Positions 8,203 to 17,165 of a stretch of 33,067 nucleotides of DNA are shown here, one piece after another. Within the stretch, counting starts at the first letter, position 1. Each line of letters starts with the position of its first letter. The DNA comes from Phycisphaerae bacterium (GTDB taxonomy: Bacteria > Planctomycetota > Phycisphaerae > UBA1845). Made by a program: the position numbers and the translations under genes. The stretch spans positions 1-33,067 of the forward strand of contig JAJDEA010000045.1 of the NCBI GenBank assembly GCA_029260035.1, written 5' to 3'. The notes under the pieces are model-generated. The model did not search any database. It worked only from the letters and a program-made list of their open reading frames with translations, and was not told where the DNA came from.

Positions 8203-9951
8203 ATGCAAGACGAAACCAATCCAGCACCATCATCCAGAGCCATCATCGGCAACGCCGGCGAAAGCTCACCGACCGCTCTTCAGGGTGGAAGCGAATCCAG
8301 CCCGTCAATGAAGGAACGATTGTTCCTGCTGGCAGCTGGATTCCTATTGATGTTGTCCGTGTACGGCGGGGCCGTTTCCAAGAATCAAAGCGATCCGGGT
8401 GTTCCAGGTCACGATTCATTCTATCACACGAAGATGGCAGCGCTACTACCAGAGATAGGCCTGATCGATCAATTTCCGTGGTTGAAATTTTGCTATTTCA
8501 CAGAAACCGGCGACACGTTCATCAGCCACCACTATGGCTTTCACATGCTGCTCGTTCCTTTCGTGACTCTTTCCAATTGGCTTACCAGCGACTATCTACC
8601 CGGCGCTCGTTGGGCCATGGCATTTTTTCTAGCCATCAATCTTGTACTGTTCAATGAAATACTTGCCGTCAAGAGAGTCCGGTGGCGCTGGGTTTGGCTT
8701 TTCGTCTTTCTCCTGATGCCTTCTCAGTTTTTTACACGCCATGCTTACGTTCGTGCCATTGGCCCGTCTCTCGTTCTTATGCAGATGCTCATCCTCTTTC
8801 TCTTTCAAAGCCGATACATACTTTGCGGTTTGATCGTTGCGCTCTATACCCACCTTTACCTGGGCGGCGTTATCTATGCGCCACTGCTGGTCATCCTGTT
8901 CGCGATTGCTTTAGCCCTGGGTTCGCGCGAAGATCGAAGTACCTTGCCCCGAGTCATAGGCTGGACACTGCTGGGTTGGATCATGGGAATCATCACGCAT
9001 CCATACTCAGGCGGGATGTGGGAATTCCTCATGCTTCAAGTCTTCGGCTCAGGCCTATCGCCCGATATTTCTGTCGGAAGAGAATGGAAATCCTACGAAG
9101 GCGTATGGTGGTTCGCTCAGTTTGTCGGGCCGTTGGCACTAATTCTTGCCGCCGCCACAATTACACGACTCCGGTTCGGCCCGCCGATCAAGACACACAC
9201 CTTATTCCTGCTGTTAGCGAATCTTGCATTCTTAACTCTGACGATGAAGGCCCGCCGTTTCGTCGAGTATTGGCCTTTCTTCTGCCTGCTTTGCTCGGCG
9301 ATGCTGGCAAAACCGATGATCGATACTCTGGCACTCAGAACCAGTCACGCGATTGGTCGTTCAATGCCATCCAAGCGGCGCTTGGCACACATCATAGGCT
9401 TCGTCGTGTTCCTGACGACGAGCATATTGGTAGTCTGGCAATCGCCACATTGGATCAGCATACGAAAAGGCGTCCGGTGCAAATATGACCTGCCAGCCGT
9501 TGCAAGTGCGATGCAATTTCTGCAGGAGAATTCCGAACCCGGCGACGTGGTCTTTACTGACGATTGGGACGTTTTTCCAGTGTATTTCTATTACAACTCG
9601 CACAACCACTACATCGTAGGCTTGGACCCCAAGTTCACACAGGCGCGAAAGCCGGAGCTTTGGGAGCGATACGTCAAGGTCTCTCGAGGCCAGGTCCCCG
9701 GTACGGCAACCTATACACGACGGCACGAAGACGGCTCGAAGACCAGTGAGAAGATAGATGTAAAACTGCAAGACATCCGCGAACATTTCGGCGCAAAGTT
9801 CGTCATCACCGACCGCGACCACAAGTCACTCGCCGGCAAACTCAATAAAGCCAAAGATTTCGCCGAGTTGATTTACCCCTCTTCCTCTTACACGAAATCT
9901 CGTAATAAGCCTTATTTGATTTTTCGCATTCAGGGTAATGGCGTAAAGTAA
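8203..9951 (+). CDS. Polytopic membrane protein, GT-C glycosyltransferase-like
   Basis: Starting at ATG 8203 gives 582 residues: a polar Ser/Pro-rich N-terminus of about 40, a first membrane helix (LFLLAAGFLLMLSVYGGAV), then a loop with GHDSFYHTKMAALLP. Several hydrophobic segments follow, then a last helix (IIGFVVFLTTSILVVW) and a soluble C-terminal domain of about 150 residues (EPGDVVFTDDW, YYNSHNHYIVGLDPKF). An acidic residue in the first extracytoplasmic loop and a soluble C-terminal domain are typical of GT-C enzymes, which use lipid-linked sugars at the membrane; that assignment is inference from layout. The frame is open back to 8014, but the extra 63 residues look non-coding. It could also be an uncharacterised membrane protein with no transferase activity. 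Confidence 0.7.
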   Translation: MQDETNPAPSSRAIIGNAGESSPTALQGGSESSPSMKERLFLLAAGFLLMLSVYGGAVSKNQSDPGVPGHDSFYHTKMAALLPEIGLIDQFPWLKFCYFTETGDTFISHHYGFHMLLVPFVTLSNWLTSDYLPGARWAMAFFLAINLVLFNEILAVKRVRWRWVWLFVFLLMPSQFFTRHAYVRAIGPSLVLMQMLILFLFQSRYILCGLIVALYTHLYLGGVIYAPLLVILFAIALALGSREDRSTLPRVIGWTLLGWIMGIITHPYSGGMWEFLMLQVFGSGLSPDISVGREWKSYEGVWWFAQFVGPLALILAAATITRLRFGPPIKTHTLFLLLANLAFLTLTMKARRFVEYWPFFCLLCSAMLAKPMIDTLALRTSHAIGRSMPSKRRLAHIIGFVVFLTTSILVVWQSPHWISIRKGVRCKYDLPAVASAMQFLQENSEPGDVVFTDDWDVFPVYFYYNSHNHYIVGLDPKFTQARKPELWERYVKVSRGQVPGTATYTRRHEDGSKTSEKIDVKLQDIREHFGAKFVITDRDHKSLAGKLNKAKDFAELIYPSSSYTKSRNKPYLIFRIQGNGVK

Positions 9952-9972
9952 CTGATTAGTGCCCGGCGCACG

Positions 9973-11673
9973 TCACTTTTTCTTTTTCGATTGTTGTTTC
10001 GCCAGTTTGGCCCATGTGTCCTTTAGCGTCACCGTGCGGTTGAAGACGGGCGTTTCAGCCGTTGATTCTGAATCAACACAAAAATACCCAAGCCTCTCAA
10101 ACTGATATCTGCTGCCAGGCTTCGCACCAATAACCGAAGGCTCTATGAAACAGTTTTCCAGCGTTTCCAACGACTTCGGATTAAGGTTCGCTCGGTAATC
10201 CTCGCCCTCCGGCGTGTCGTCAGGGTCTTCTTTCGCGAAGAGATGGTCGTATAGCCGAACCGTTGCCCGAGCCGCGTGCTCCGCCGAAACCCAATGCAAC
10301 GTCGCCTTTACCTTTCTCCCATCTGGTGAATCACCGCCTCGCGTTGCGGGGTCATAAGTGCATCGCAGCTCAACGACTTCGCCCGCGTCGTTCTTAATTA
10401 CGTCCGTGCAGGTGATAAAATAAGCATATCGAAGTCGAACCTCTCTGCCCGGCGATAGCCGAAAGAATTTGCGAGGCGGGTCTTCCATGAAGTCGTCCTG
10501 CTCAACGTACAGAACGCGGGAAAACGGAACCTTGCGCGTCCCGGCATTTGGATCTTCCGGATTATTCACCGCATCCAACTCTTCCGCCTGTCCCTCCGGA
10601 TAGTTTTCAATCACAACCTTTAATGGCTTGAGAACACCCATCACGCGCACGGAAGTCTTATTCAGATCGTCACGCACGCAATGATCGAACATGGCCATGT
10701 CGATGACACTTTTGAACTTCGCAACGCCGATACGATCGCAAAAATCGCGAATGGCTTTCGACGTGATCCCTCGGCGGCGCATCCCGGAAATGGTCGACAT
10801 GCGCGGATCGTCCCAACCGGTCACATGCCCCTCCTCGACAAGTTCCAACAGCTTTCGTTTGCTCATAATCGTGTACGAAAGCTCTAGCCTTGCAAACTCA
10901 ATTTGCTGCGGATGGTAAATGCCCAGCTCGTCGAGAAACCAGTCGTAGAGTGGGCGATGGTCTTCGAATTCAAGCGTGCAAATTGAATGTGTAATCTTCT
11001 CGATGGAATCTTCCAACCCGTGCGCCCAGTCATACATGGGATAGATGCACCACTTATCGCCCGTACGGTGATGAGTTGCATGTAGGATTCGATACATCAC
11101 CGGATCGCGCAGGTTCATATTCGAGCTGGCCATGTCGATCTTGGCGCGAAGCGTCCGCGAACCGTCAGTAAACTCGCCGTCGCGCATTCGCTCGAACAGA
11201 TCGAGGTTTTCATCGACGGTACGATCTCGAAAAGGGCTGTCCTTGCCAGGCTTGGTGAGCGTTCCGCGGTGCTCTCTTGTCTGCTCGGCATCAAGATCGC
11301 AGACGTAGGCTTTGCCCTTCTTGATGAGATCGACAGCCCATTCGTACATCTTGTCGAAATAGTCCGATGCAAAGAGTAGGCGGTCTTCCCAATCGAACCC
11401 TAACCATCGCACGTCCGCGATAATGGAATTGACGTACGCTTTTTCCTCTTTCGTGGGATTCGTGTCATCGAACCGCAGGTTGCACAAGCCACCGTACTTT
11501 TCTGCGATGCCAAAGTTTAGGCAGATGCTCTTTGCGTGGCCGATATGCAGGTACCCATTCGGCTCGGGCGGAAACCGCGTGTGGATTCTCCCCTCCCACT
11601 TGCCAGTTTTCGCGTCTTCTTCGACGATCTGCTGAATAAAGCTCAGCGACGGCGCCGTTGTCTCGTTGTTCAT
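9973..11673 (-). CDS. glnS: Glutaminyl-tRNA synthetase
   Basis: Charges tRNA-Gln with glutamine in the cytoplasm. The class I motifs are present: [16 protein letters not shown] with HIGH at 43-46, and a KMSKS-type IMSKRK at 269-274. The family segments [17 protein letters not shown] and [17 protein letters not shown] mark the catalytic core and acceptor-binding domain. The C-terminal half holds the two anticodon-binding beta-barrels. The length, 566, matches the usual 550-570. A GAGGA Shine-Dalgarno sits nine bases before ATG 11673. Having GlnRS means Gln-tRNA-Gln need not come from the GluRS/GatCAB route here. It converges on the membrane-protein gene with a gap of about 20 bases. Confidence 0.96.
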   Translation of the reverse strand: MNNETTAPSLSFIQQIVEEDAKTGKWEGRIHTRFPPEPNGYLHIGHAKSICLNFGIAEKYGGLCNLRFDDTNPTKEEKAYVNSIIADVRWLGFDWEDRLLFASDYFDKMYEWAVDLIKKGKAYVCDLDAEQTREHRGTLTKPGKDSPFRDRTVDENLDLFERMRDGEFTDGSRTLRAKIDMASSNMNLRDPVMYRILHATHHRTGDKWCIYPMYDWAHGLEDSIEKITHSICTLEFEDHRPLYDWFLDELGIYHPQQIEFARLELSYTIMSKRKLLELVEEGHVTGWDDPRMSTISGMRRRGITSKAIRDFCDRIGVAKFKSVIDMAMFDHCVRDDLNKTSVRVMGVLKPLKVVIENYPEGQAEELDAVNNPEDPNAGTRKVPFSRVLYVEQDDFMEDPPRKFFRLSPGREVRLRYAYFITCTDVIKNDAGEVVELRCTYDPATRGGDSPDGRKVKATLHWVSAEHAARATVRLYDHLFAKEDPDDTPEGEDYRANLNPKSLETLENCFIEPSVIGAKPGSRYQFERLGYFCVDSESTAETPVFNRTVTLKDTWAKLAKQQSKKKK

Positions 11674-11920
11674 AGTAAGAAATCCTCACCCTCGACGAAG
11701 GCATCCGTCGAAGTTCTCGTGCTTATCAAAATCGAATCAATACTTATCCTGATGATGGTACTCGACGATCGAGGATTTGGCACGTTGGTGTTTAGCCCTT
11801 GCAGCCAGGTGCCGAAGGTCTATGCTCTTATGTAGAGCGTGGTTACGGTATTTGTGGCGCCAAATCGGTTTGTTCGTAGCTACGACTTGGATAGAGCGCC
11901 GTAGGTGAGGGCCTGTTGCC

Positions 11921-13330
11921 GTGATGCCATTCTACTTGCTAGCTTGTATCGTCGCATTGGGCGCTGGAAACAACCTGACAGATGAAGACCATCAATCAAG
12001 CCGGGATATACAATACAAACAGGTCGCACCATCAACGGTCGTGTATATTGAGAACGTCGGACCCTATTGGTCACTAGGCCCAAGGTTCGCGGAGTTACGC
12101 GACTATCTCGACGAATTGGGGAAATCCAGCCCCATGTTCGTGCGACACCTGAGCGACCCACGCACCGTCCCCGCAAGCCAACTCCGCACCGAAGTGGGCT
12201 TTTGGGTGGCCCTTGGTTTTCAAGCAAAGCCCCCCTACCTCGTAGCCAATCGACCGGGCGGAACAGTCGCATTTATCGAAGTAAAACAACCTTTTGCATT
12301 GGTATCCCGCTACTACGAAAAAATGCAGAATCAATCGCGCAAGGATGGCTACGAATCGGCAGGCTTACTGACAGAGGTTTATCATTTCTCGTCGGCCAAT
12401 CGTCCTGTCAAGAATCAGAAGATCGAGCTACGCATGCCTGTACACACCGCGACGGGACAGGAACAAGTTCTGCAGACAACGCCCAAGTCAACCGAAATCG
12501 CGTCATCCATTCCAGTCGAAACGATATCCAACGCTGAGGTCAACCCGCCTGCTGCGAATCCCAAGTCGCCGGATGAATCTCGCAAGCTGGGCACAGCCGA
12601 GGAAAAGCCGATAGTCCACGAAGAACTAAGTTATAAACATGGCGATGAAAAGCACGTTCACAACACGTTAAGCCCCACAACAACATCAACGTCCGAAGCA
12701 TCACCCGCTCCCGAGCACCAGGCTGGTAACAGCCCATCGGTTTCAACGATGACGCTCGATGAGGAAACACCAGAGCTTGCAATTGAAGTCAAACCGGAGA
12801 CACCAACAGAAAAACTTGGCGCAACTGAAGACATTCAAATAACTGATGATGCCGTGTCTACCGATCCTGAAACACCCGACGACACCGAGGTCAAGGGTGA
12901 TACTGACTTCATCGCGCTCGCCGAGCGAATGCTCCCGATCGAATCCAGCATTCCTCAGGAGATGCGCGTTTGGGTTGGGCATATTGTTCTTCGTATTGGG
13001 GCCGCTGGCAGAGGCGTGGCGAAAACTCAGCCGGGTAAGTCTCAGGAGGTTCAGGCCCTGGCCTCAGCCATCGAAGCGCGCTATCAAACCATCACCTCGG
13101 GCAGCAGCAACACCCAGTTGCTCGCCGACGCGACCATCAGGAATCCGAAATCGGTTACGCCAACATCAACAAGAATGCGTAAAATCACGCGTCAGCTTGA
13201 TACGCTTTTGGCCGAAATCGCATCATCAAGACGAGACTCGGCCGAGATTCTGCTGGAACTTCGAAATATAGCCGAATCGACTGGCGAGCTGCTGCAGGGC
13301 CCGACTAAGCCAACCAGTGCCGAAAAATAA
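11921..13330 (+). CDS. Exported protein with GyrI-like effector-binding domain
   Basis: The start is GTG 11921 or ATG 11924, behind AGGTGAGG at 11903-11910. The N-terminus (MMPFYLLACIVALGAG) looks like a short signal peptide or anchor. Residues 25-165 resemble the GyrI-like/AraC effector-binding fold: VVYIENVGPYWSLGPRFAEL, then EVGFWVALG, a central strand GTVAFIEVK, and the closing KIELRMPV. Residues about 170-320 are a Pro/Thr/Glu/Ser-rich, probably disordered linker. The last 150 residues are mostly helical (MLPIESSIPQEMRVWVGHI; TRQLDTLLAEIASSRRD). Family domains bind small hydrophobic ligands; function here is unknown. An exported version with a long linker is unusual. The 241-base gap and a separate promoter argue against an operon with accA. 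Confidence 0.75.
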   Translation: MMPFYLLACIVALGAGNNLTDEDHQSSRDIQYKQVAPSTVVYIENVGPYWSLGPRFAELRDYLDELGKSSPMFVRHLSDPRTVPASQLRTEVGFWVALGFQAKPPYLVANRPGGTVAFIEVKQPFALVSRYYEKMQNQSRKDGYESAGLLTEVYHFSSANRPVKNQKIELRMPVHTATGQEQVLQTTPKSTEIASSIPVETISNAEVNPPAANPKSPDESRKLGTAEEKPIVHEELSYKHGDEKHVHNTLSPTTTSTSEASPAPEHQAGNSPSVSTMTLDEETPELAIEVKPETPTEKLGATEDIQITDDAVSTDPETPDDTEVKGDTDFIALAERMLPIESSIPQEMRVWVGHIVLRIGAAGRGVAKTQPGKSQEVQALASAIEARYQTITSGSSNTQLLADATIRNPKSVTPTSTRMRKITRQLDTLLAEIASSRRDSAEILLELRNIAESTGELLQGPTKPTSAEK

Positions 13331-13511
13331 ATTTTCATTTTCTTTTTTGCATTACCAAGTTAATTCAAGGGTTAATACCATCGGTGATGGATCAACCGGC
13401 AATCGTCCGATTGTGTATAAGCGTTGGAATGGCTCTTGTCGCCAGCGACTTGTGAGGTATGTTGTTATCTGGTTCGGCGGGGTCGATATTGGCCGTGGCG
13501 CGGTCGTTTGT

Positions 13512-13541
13512 TTGGCAAATCGCTGAATAAGCGTTTATCAT
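13512..13541 (+). promoter_or_regulatory. Candidate sigma-70 promoter of accA
   Basis: TTGGCA at 13512-13517 matches the -35 consensus at five of six positions. TATCAT at 13536-13541 matches the -10 consensus at five of six. The spacer is 18 bases. Transcription would begin near 13548, leaving a leader of about 24 bases before the ATG at 13572, which has no obvious Shine-Dalgarno. Confidence 0.55.
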
Positions 13542-13571
13542 CATAACTAACGGTAAATCGAGTCTATACAT

Positions 13572-14687
13572 ATGAGCAACCAGTCGATGGTCGCTGAAAA
13601 CGGTGTAGCAGCAGCCCTTTCGCCCAGTTACCTGGATTTTGAAAAGCCTCTGCAGCGCATCGAGCATGACATAACAGAACTCCAACAGGAGCAGCAGTTC
13701 CGCAATGGTGATCTCTTATCAGAGATTGGCCAGCAGCACGCGCGGTTCAAGGCAACGATGCGACGACTCTATTCAAATCTCACTCCCTGGGAAACCGTGC
13801 TTGTCGCGAGGCACCCGAACCGTCCCCTCTCGACGGACTACATCAAAACCATTTTCCGAGATTTCTGCGAGCTTCACGGCGACCGTTGCTTCGGTGACGA
13901 CAAGGCTATCGTGACCGGTTTTGCTCGTATCGGCGCCCATAAGGTAATGGTCATCGGCCATAACAAGGGCAAGGACGTGAAAGAGCGCATCGAGTGCAAC
14001 TTCGGATGCGCTCATCCGGAAGGATATCGAAAGTCGCTACACAAAATGCGGTTGGCAGAAAAATATGGCTTGCCCATCGTCTGCTTGATCGACACACAAG
14101 GTGCCTATCCCGGCATCGGTGCTGAGGAGCGAGGCATCTCCCAAGCGATTGCCGTCAACCTGATGGAAATGGTCAGGCTTCGCACGCCCATCGTTTGTGT
14201 CGTCATTGGCGAAGGCGGAAGCGGCGGCGCATTAGGGTTGGGCGTGGGCGATCGCATCGCAATGTTTCAGCATTCATTTTACTCGGTGATTTCACCGGAA
14301 GGTTGCGCTGCAATCCTCTGGAAGACAGCGGAAAAACGGCAACACGCAGCTGAGGCGCTCAAACTGACCGCCAAAGAGCTGCGAAAGCTGAACATCATTG
14401 AGGATATCATTCCGGAACCTCTGGGCGGCAACCACAGAGACCCCGCCAAGGCAGCAACCTATTTGGAAAAATGGATCACCGGGTCGCTCAACGATCTCAA
14501 ACGGCTTACAGTCGATTCGATGCTCGCCAAGAGGCAGGAGCGCGTGCGAAATCTCGGCCGGTTCTACGAGTCGTCGTCGGAACCGCCGCCGCAAAAGGTG
14601 ACCAAAGTCGCGACGGCACGGAAGCTATCCACAAGGTCCAATCGGCTTACTTCCGGATTTACTCAGACAAATAAAGTTCCTGCTTGA
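13572..14687 (+). CDS. accA: Acetyl-CoA carboxylase carboxyltransferase subunit alpha
   Basis: With AccD this subunit moves the carboxyl group from biotin-AccB to acetyl-CoA, making malonyl-CoA for fatty-acid synthesis. Visible family segments include YLDFEKPL near residue 17, AVNLMEMVRL, GRxxMVIGHNKGKD-like VMVIGHNKGKDVKERI, the fold segment DTQGAYPGIGAEERG, and the oxyanion/CoA region GEGGSGGALGLGVGDR. At 371 residues it is about 50 longer than E. coli AccA because of a basic, Ser/Thr-rich C-terminal tail (from about 330) of unknown role. No Shine-Dalgarno precedes ATG 13572. AccB, AccC and AccD are not nearby; the carboxylase genes at 31-33 kb belong to a different, leucine-degrading enzyme. 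Confidence 0.95.
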   Translation: MSNQSMVAENGVAAALSPSYLDFEKPLQRIEHDITELQQEQQFRNGDLLSEIGQQHARFKATMRRLYSNLTPWETVLVARHPNRPLSTDYIKTIFRDFCELHGDRCFGDDKAIVTGFARIGAHKVMVIGHNKGKDVKERIECNFGCAHPEGYRKSLHKMRLAEKYGLPIVCLIDTQGAYPGIGAEERGISQAIAVNLMEMVRLRTPIVCVVIGEGGSGGALGLGVGDRIAMFQHSFYSVISPEGCAAILWKTAEKRQHAAEALKLTAKELRKLNIIEDIIPEPLGGNHRDPAKAATYLEKWITGSLNDLKRLTVDSMLAKRQERVRNLGRFYESSSEPPPQKVTKVATARKLSTRSNRLTSGFTQTNKVPA

Positions 14688-14703
14688 TACGACCTGCTTG
14701 ATA
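14679..14703. repeat. Short tandem direct repeat at the accA stop
   Basis: CCTGCTTGATA occurs at 14679-14689 and again at 14693-14703, a 14-base period. The first copy contains the accA stop codon. It is probably a small duplication with no clear function. Confidence 0.5.
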
Positions 14704-14822
14704 TGCAAACGTGATACAGCGTTCCTGAATACGGGATGACTGTATCGCGCCTTTGATGTCGGCTGGAACATGCCGCTCGATCGCCATCAACCGTAGACTA
14801 CGCGCCGAGTGATTCGCCACAG

Positions 14823-15515
14823 ATGACCACCGCAAACCAAAGATCGCATAATGGTGCCATCACGCCGACCCTTCTCGGACGTTCAACAGAAGGTCGAGCG
14901 ATCGAGGGAATTGTAAATGCCTCCCAAAAGGATCACCCAACGTTGTTTCTCGGCGGGGTCCATGGCGACGAGCCAAAAAGCGTCTATGTGGTTCAAAAAC
15001 TTGTCGAATTTCTCGTCGCTGACGGCTGTCTTGCCAGGTCCAGGTGGATCGCCGTGCCGATTGTCAATCCCGATGGCTTATCGCGCAAGAAACGACGAAA
15101 CGCCAAGCTTGTTGACATTAACCGAAATTTCCCCACGAAGAACTGGACTGAATTGCCAAAAAGAAGCCGGATGTATGGCGGGCCGAGACCCGCCAGCGAA
15201 CCGGAAACTCGCGCCCTCGTTAAGTTGATTGAATCGTACCGCCCTCGATGCATCGTCACGATCCACTCAATTAGTGGCCATCGGTTTTGCAATAATTACG
15301 ATGGACCTGCCAGAAAGCTGGCACAAAAAATGAGCCGTCTGAATGGATATCCCGTAAGCGCCTCGATCGGCTACGCGACGCCGGGAAGTTTTGGAACCTG
15401 GGCGGGCATCGAAAAGAAAATCCCAACGATTACGCTTGAACTCCCCTCCCACCATTCATCGAAACGCTGCTGGGTGGAAAACCAAGCCGCCCTGCAGGCC
15501 GCCTTAATCGCATAG
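14823..15515 (+). CDS. M14-family zinc peptidase/amidase, MpaA-like
   Basis: Zinc carboxypeptidase fold of 230 residues. Zinc ligands are H47 and E50 in GGVHGDEP and H148 in TIHS. DINRNFP at 98-104 carries the substrate-binding Arg, and E206 in TITLELPSH is the expected catalytic Glu. The size and motif spacing match the murein peptide amidase MpaA / succinylglutamate desuccinylase-like branch; MpaA cleaves the gamma-D-Glu-diaminopimelate bond of recycled muropeptides in the cytoplasm. No signal peptide is visible, which suits such a role. Exact substrate is inference. Only a weak ribosome site precedes ATG 14823. It follows accA by 135 bases on the same strand, with no terminator seen between. 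Confidence 0.82.
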   Translation: MTTANQRSHNGAITPTLLGRSTEGRAIEGIVNASQKDHPTLFLGGVHGDEPKSVYVVQKLVEFLVADGCLARSRWIAVPIVNPDGLSRKKRRNAKLVDINRNFPTKNWTELPKRSRMYGGPRPASEPETRALVKLIESYRPRCIVTIHSISGHRFCNNYDGPARKLAQKMSRLNGYPVSASIGYATPGSFGTWAGIEKKIPTITLELPSHHSSKRCWVENQAALQAALIA

Positions 15516-15870
15516 CGCGCGTCACCAGCTGCGGGCAGTAGCAAGATCATATTGTGTGCCACTGCTCTTGAGCAGTGCGAATGGCATTGTTGGCGACTTG
15601 AGACCACTGTTCGATAGCACTGGCACACCCGCCGCACCGCGATCCAATGTAAGAAAATGTTAGGATATTTGTTTTTCTGACATGTAGGAAATTATTTGAT
15701 GCAATGCAAATCCCGTATGTGGGAAAAGAGCCGTTTTTTCTTGAGTCGGGCGGGCTGATTCGCTACGATGAATACTTGAGATTCGATCGTTGAGGAAAAC
15801 CAGCAAGCCGTATGCTGGAAAACCGCTGAGCGTTCATCGACAACAGTGATTTCGAATACGCGGCAACACC
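15516..15870. other. Intergenic region with inverted repeats, no gene seen
   Basis: This 355-base gap separates convergent genes. It holds a perfect 8-bp palindrome (CACTGCTC-tt-GAGCAGTG, 15560-15577) inside a wider inverted pair (GTGTGCCA at 15554-15561 with TGGCACAC at 15621-15628), and a small hairpin CCAGC...GCTGG at 15800-15818. No ORF here has a Shine-Dalgarno plus recognisable protein. The palindromes could be a terminator pair or a REP-like element. Confidence 0.5.
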
Positions 15871-17076
15871 TCATTTCATGAGTGATTCCAAATAGCTCAG
15901 TACTTCTTTCTCCTTCCAGATGACTCGGCATCCGTACGCCTTGTCATAATCCAATGGCTTAGAAGACAACAAATGGCCCAAGTTCTTTTCTGTAAAGAAC
16001 GCATTGCAATATCCGAGTGCTGCATGTGCATGCAAGTTGTCCCATAGGTCGCCCAATTTGTATGGCTGTCGGCGGTGTCTCACCGCCGCATGGATTCCAG
16101 AACCAATGTGCAGCGCTGGAAACTGCGTCGTCCATTTTCCCAGTCGGTATGCATGGTAAATCAGATTCCTTGTCAGTCGCGTGGCTTCCACGGCTTCTGG
16201 TGAGTCCGGTGAAGGAGCTGGCTGCTTGGTCGCGGTGCAGAATTGGTGTGCGAGAAAACTGGTTATTTCCGGACGGATACCGTCCAGGAATCCGGCGACT
16301 TCGCCCTGAAAGGCCATCTCGAATGTAGCAGCTTCTTGTCGGTATTGCGTAGCGCCAGCATTCAATTTTTCGTAAAACTCGACGTTATCGTTATGGGGTG
16401 GCATTCCCTCATCTGCCATCGCTTCAATAATGGTGGAGAACCGGGCGGCGGAAATCTGATCGAACATGCACTTTTGGATCGCGTCATTGACGGCAGCAGT
16501 AAATATAGGTGAATAATAGACTATCTCGCCGACAACCCATCCTGTGTATGTCCAAGCCAAACGACGTAAAGGATAGACAGTGTCGATACCCTTTAGGTTC
16601 GACTCGATTAGGTGGTATAATTCGATTCGAATGAGTTCGGGAAACGGTTGGATGGCGACGCCCCGGCTCAATGTATCAATGACCGTTGCTATAATTCTTC
16701 GCTTTTCCAGGTCTCCTTGCTTAAATGTTTCAGCGTAGATGGGATATGCTACCGGGCACACTGCTCGGTCGCTTTCGACAAGAACCTTGAGAGTGTTCCA
16801 AATGTCCGTATGAATCGGTTTTTGAGGGCAACCGATCATCGCGTCGCGACAGTAGATCCAGTATTTCTGATCCATGTATATGCATGTTTTGCCCAACATC
16901 TCGGCCCCAAGTGCAAGTCGGCGGGAACGTGAGTATTGGGCAGCCGAAACGTGCTCCTCCGCGAAGTGCCGCTCCTCGCGTTCCCGTATGTCGGGACCAC
17001 CCTGCCAAATAGCCTGCAACCAAGCTGGCTTCGGGTTATCGTCGTCTATGCAATTTATTCGGGATTTCGTCGTCAT
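15871..17076 (-). CDS. Uncharacterised protein, possible PIN-like domain
   Basis: Not recognised as a named family; 401 residues, soluble, no signal peptide. Features suggest a split PIN-like nuclease fold: an early strand ending in an acidic residue (CIYMDQKYW, D69), a helix with an acidic residue (AYPIYAETFKQ, E116), a long helical middle, and near the end DLWDNLHAHAALGYCNAFFTEK (D343/D346 and E363), which resembles the D..H...AL.YCD.F.T(D/E) signature of PIN-like proteins. The roughly 220 residues between the second and third acidic clusters would be an insertion. If correct, it would cut RNA using a metal ion. No antitoxin-like partner is adjacent. The gene lies 89 bases downstream of the aldehyde dehydrogenase on the same strand. 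The Shine-Dalgarno is weak. Confidence 0.6.
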   Translation of the reverse strand: MTTKSRINCIDDDNPKPAWLQAIWQGGPDIREREERHFAEEHVSAAQYSRSRRLALGAEMLGKTCIYMDQKYWIYCRDAMIGCPQKPIHTDIWNTLKVLVESDRAVCPVAYPIYAETFKQGDLEKRRIIATVIDTLSRGVAIQPFPELIRIELYHLIESNLKGIDTVYPLRRLAWTYTGWVVGEIVYYSPIFTAAVNDAIQKCMFDQISAARFSTIIEAMADEGMPPHNDNVEFYEKLNAGATQYRQEAATFEMAFQGEVAGFLDGIRPEITSFLAHQFCTATKQPAPSPDSPEAVEATRLTRNLIYHAYRLGKWTTQFPALHIGSGIHAAVRHRRQPYKLGDLWDNLHAHAALGYCNAFFTEKNLGHLLSSKPLDYDKAYGCRVIWKEKEVLSYLESLMK

Positions 17077-17165
17077 CTGGCCGCTCGGCTACATGTCACG
17101 AAGAGGCTATCCTTGGCGCACCGTTAGCACTCGGCAGTTTGGCGATGCTGCGTCGCAGGCGCAAA

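Noticed and set aside
15800..15840. AGCCGTATGC...GGAAAACCGC looked like domain V of a group II intron.
   Set aside because: The basal stem of domain V cannot form: the 3' side lacks the needed complement of AGCCG, and no intron-encoded reverse transcriptase or 5' GUGYG is present nearby.
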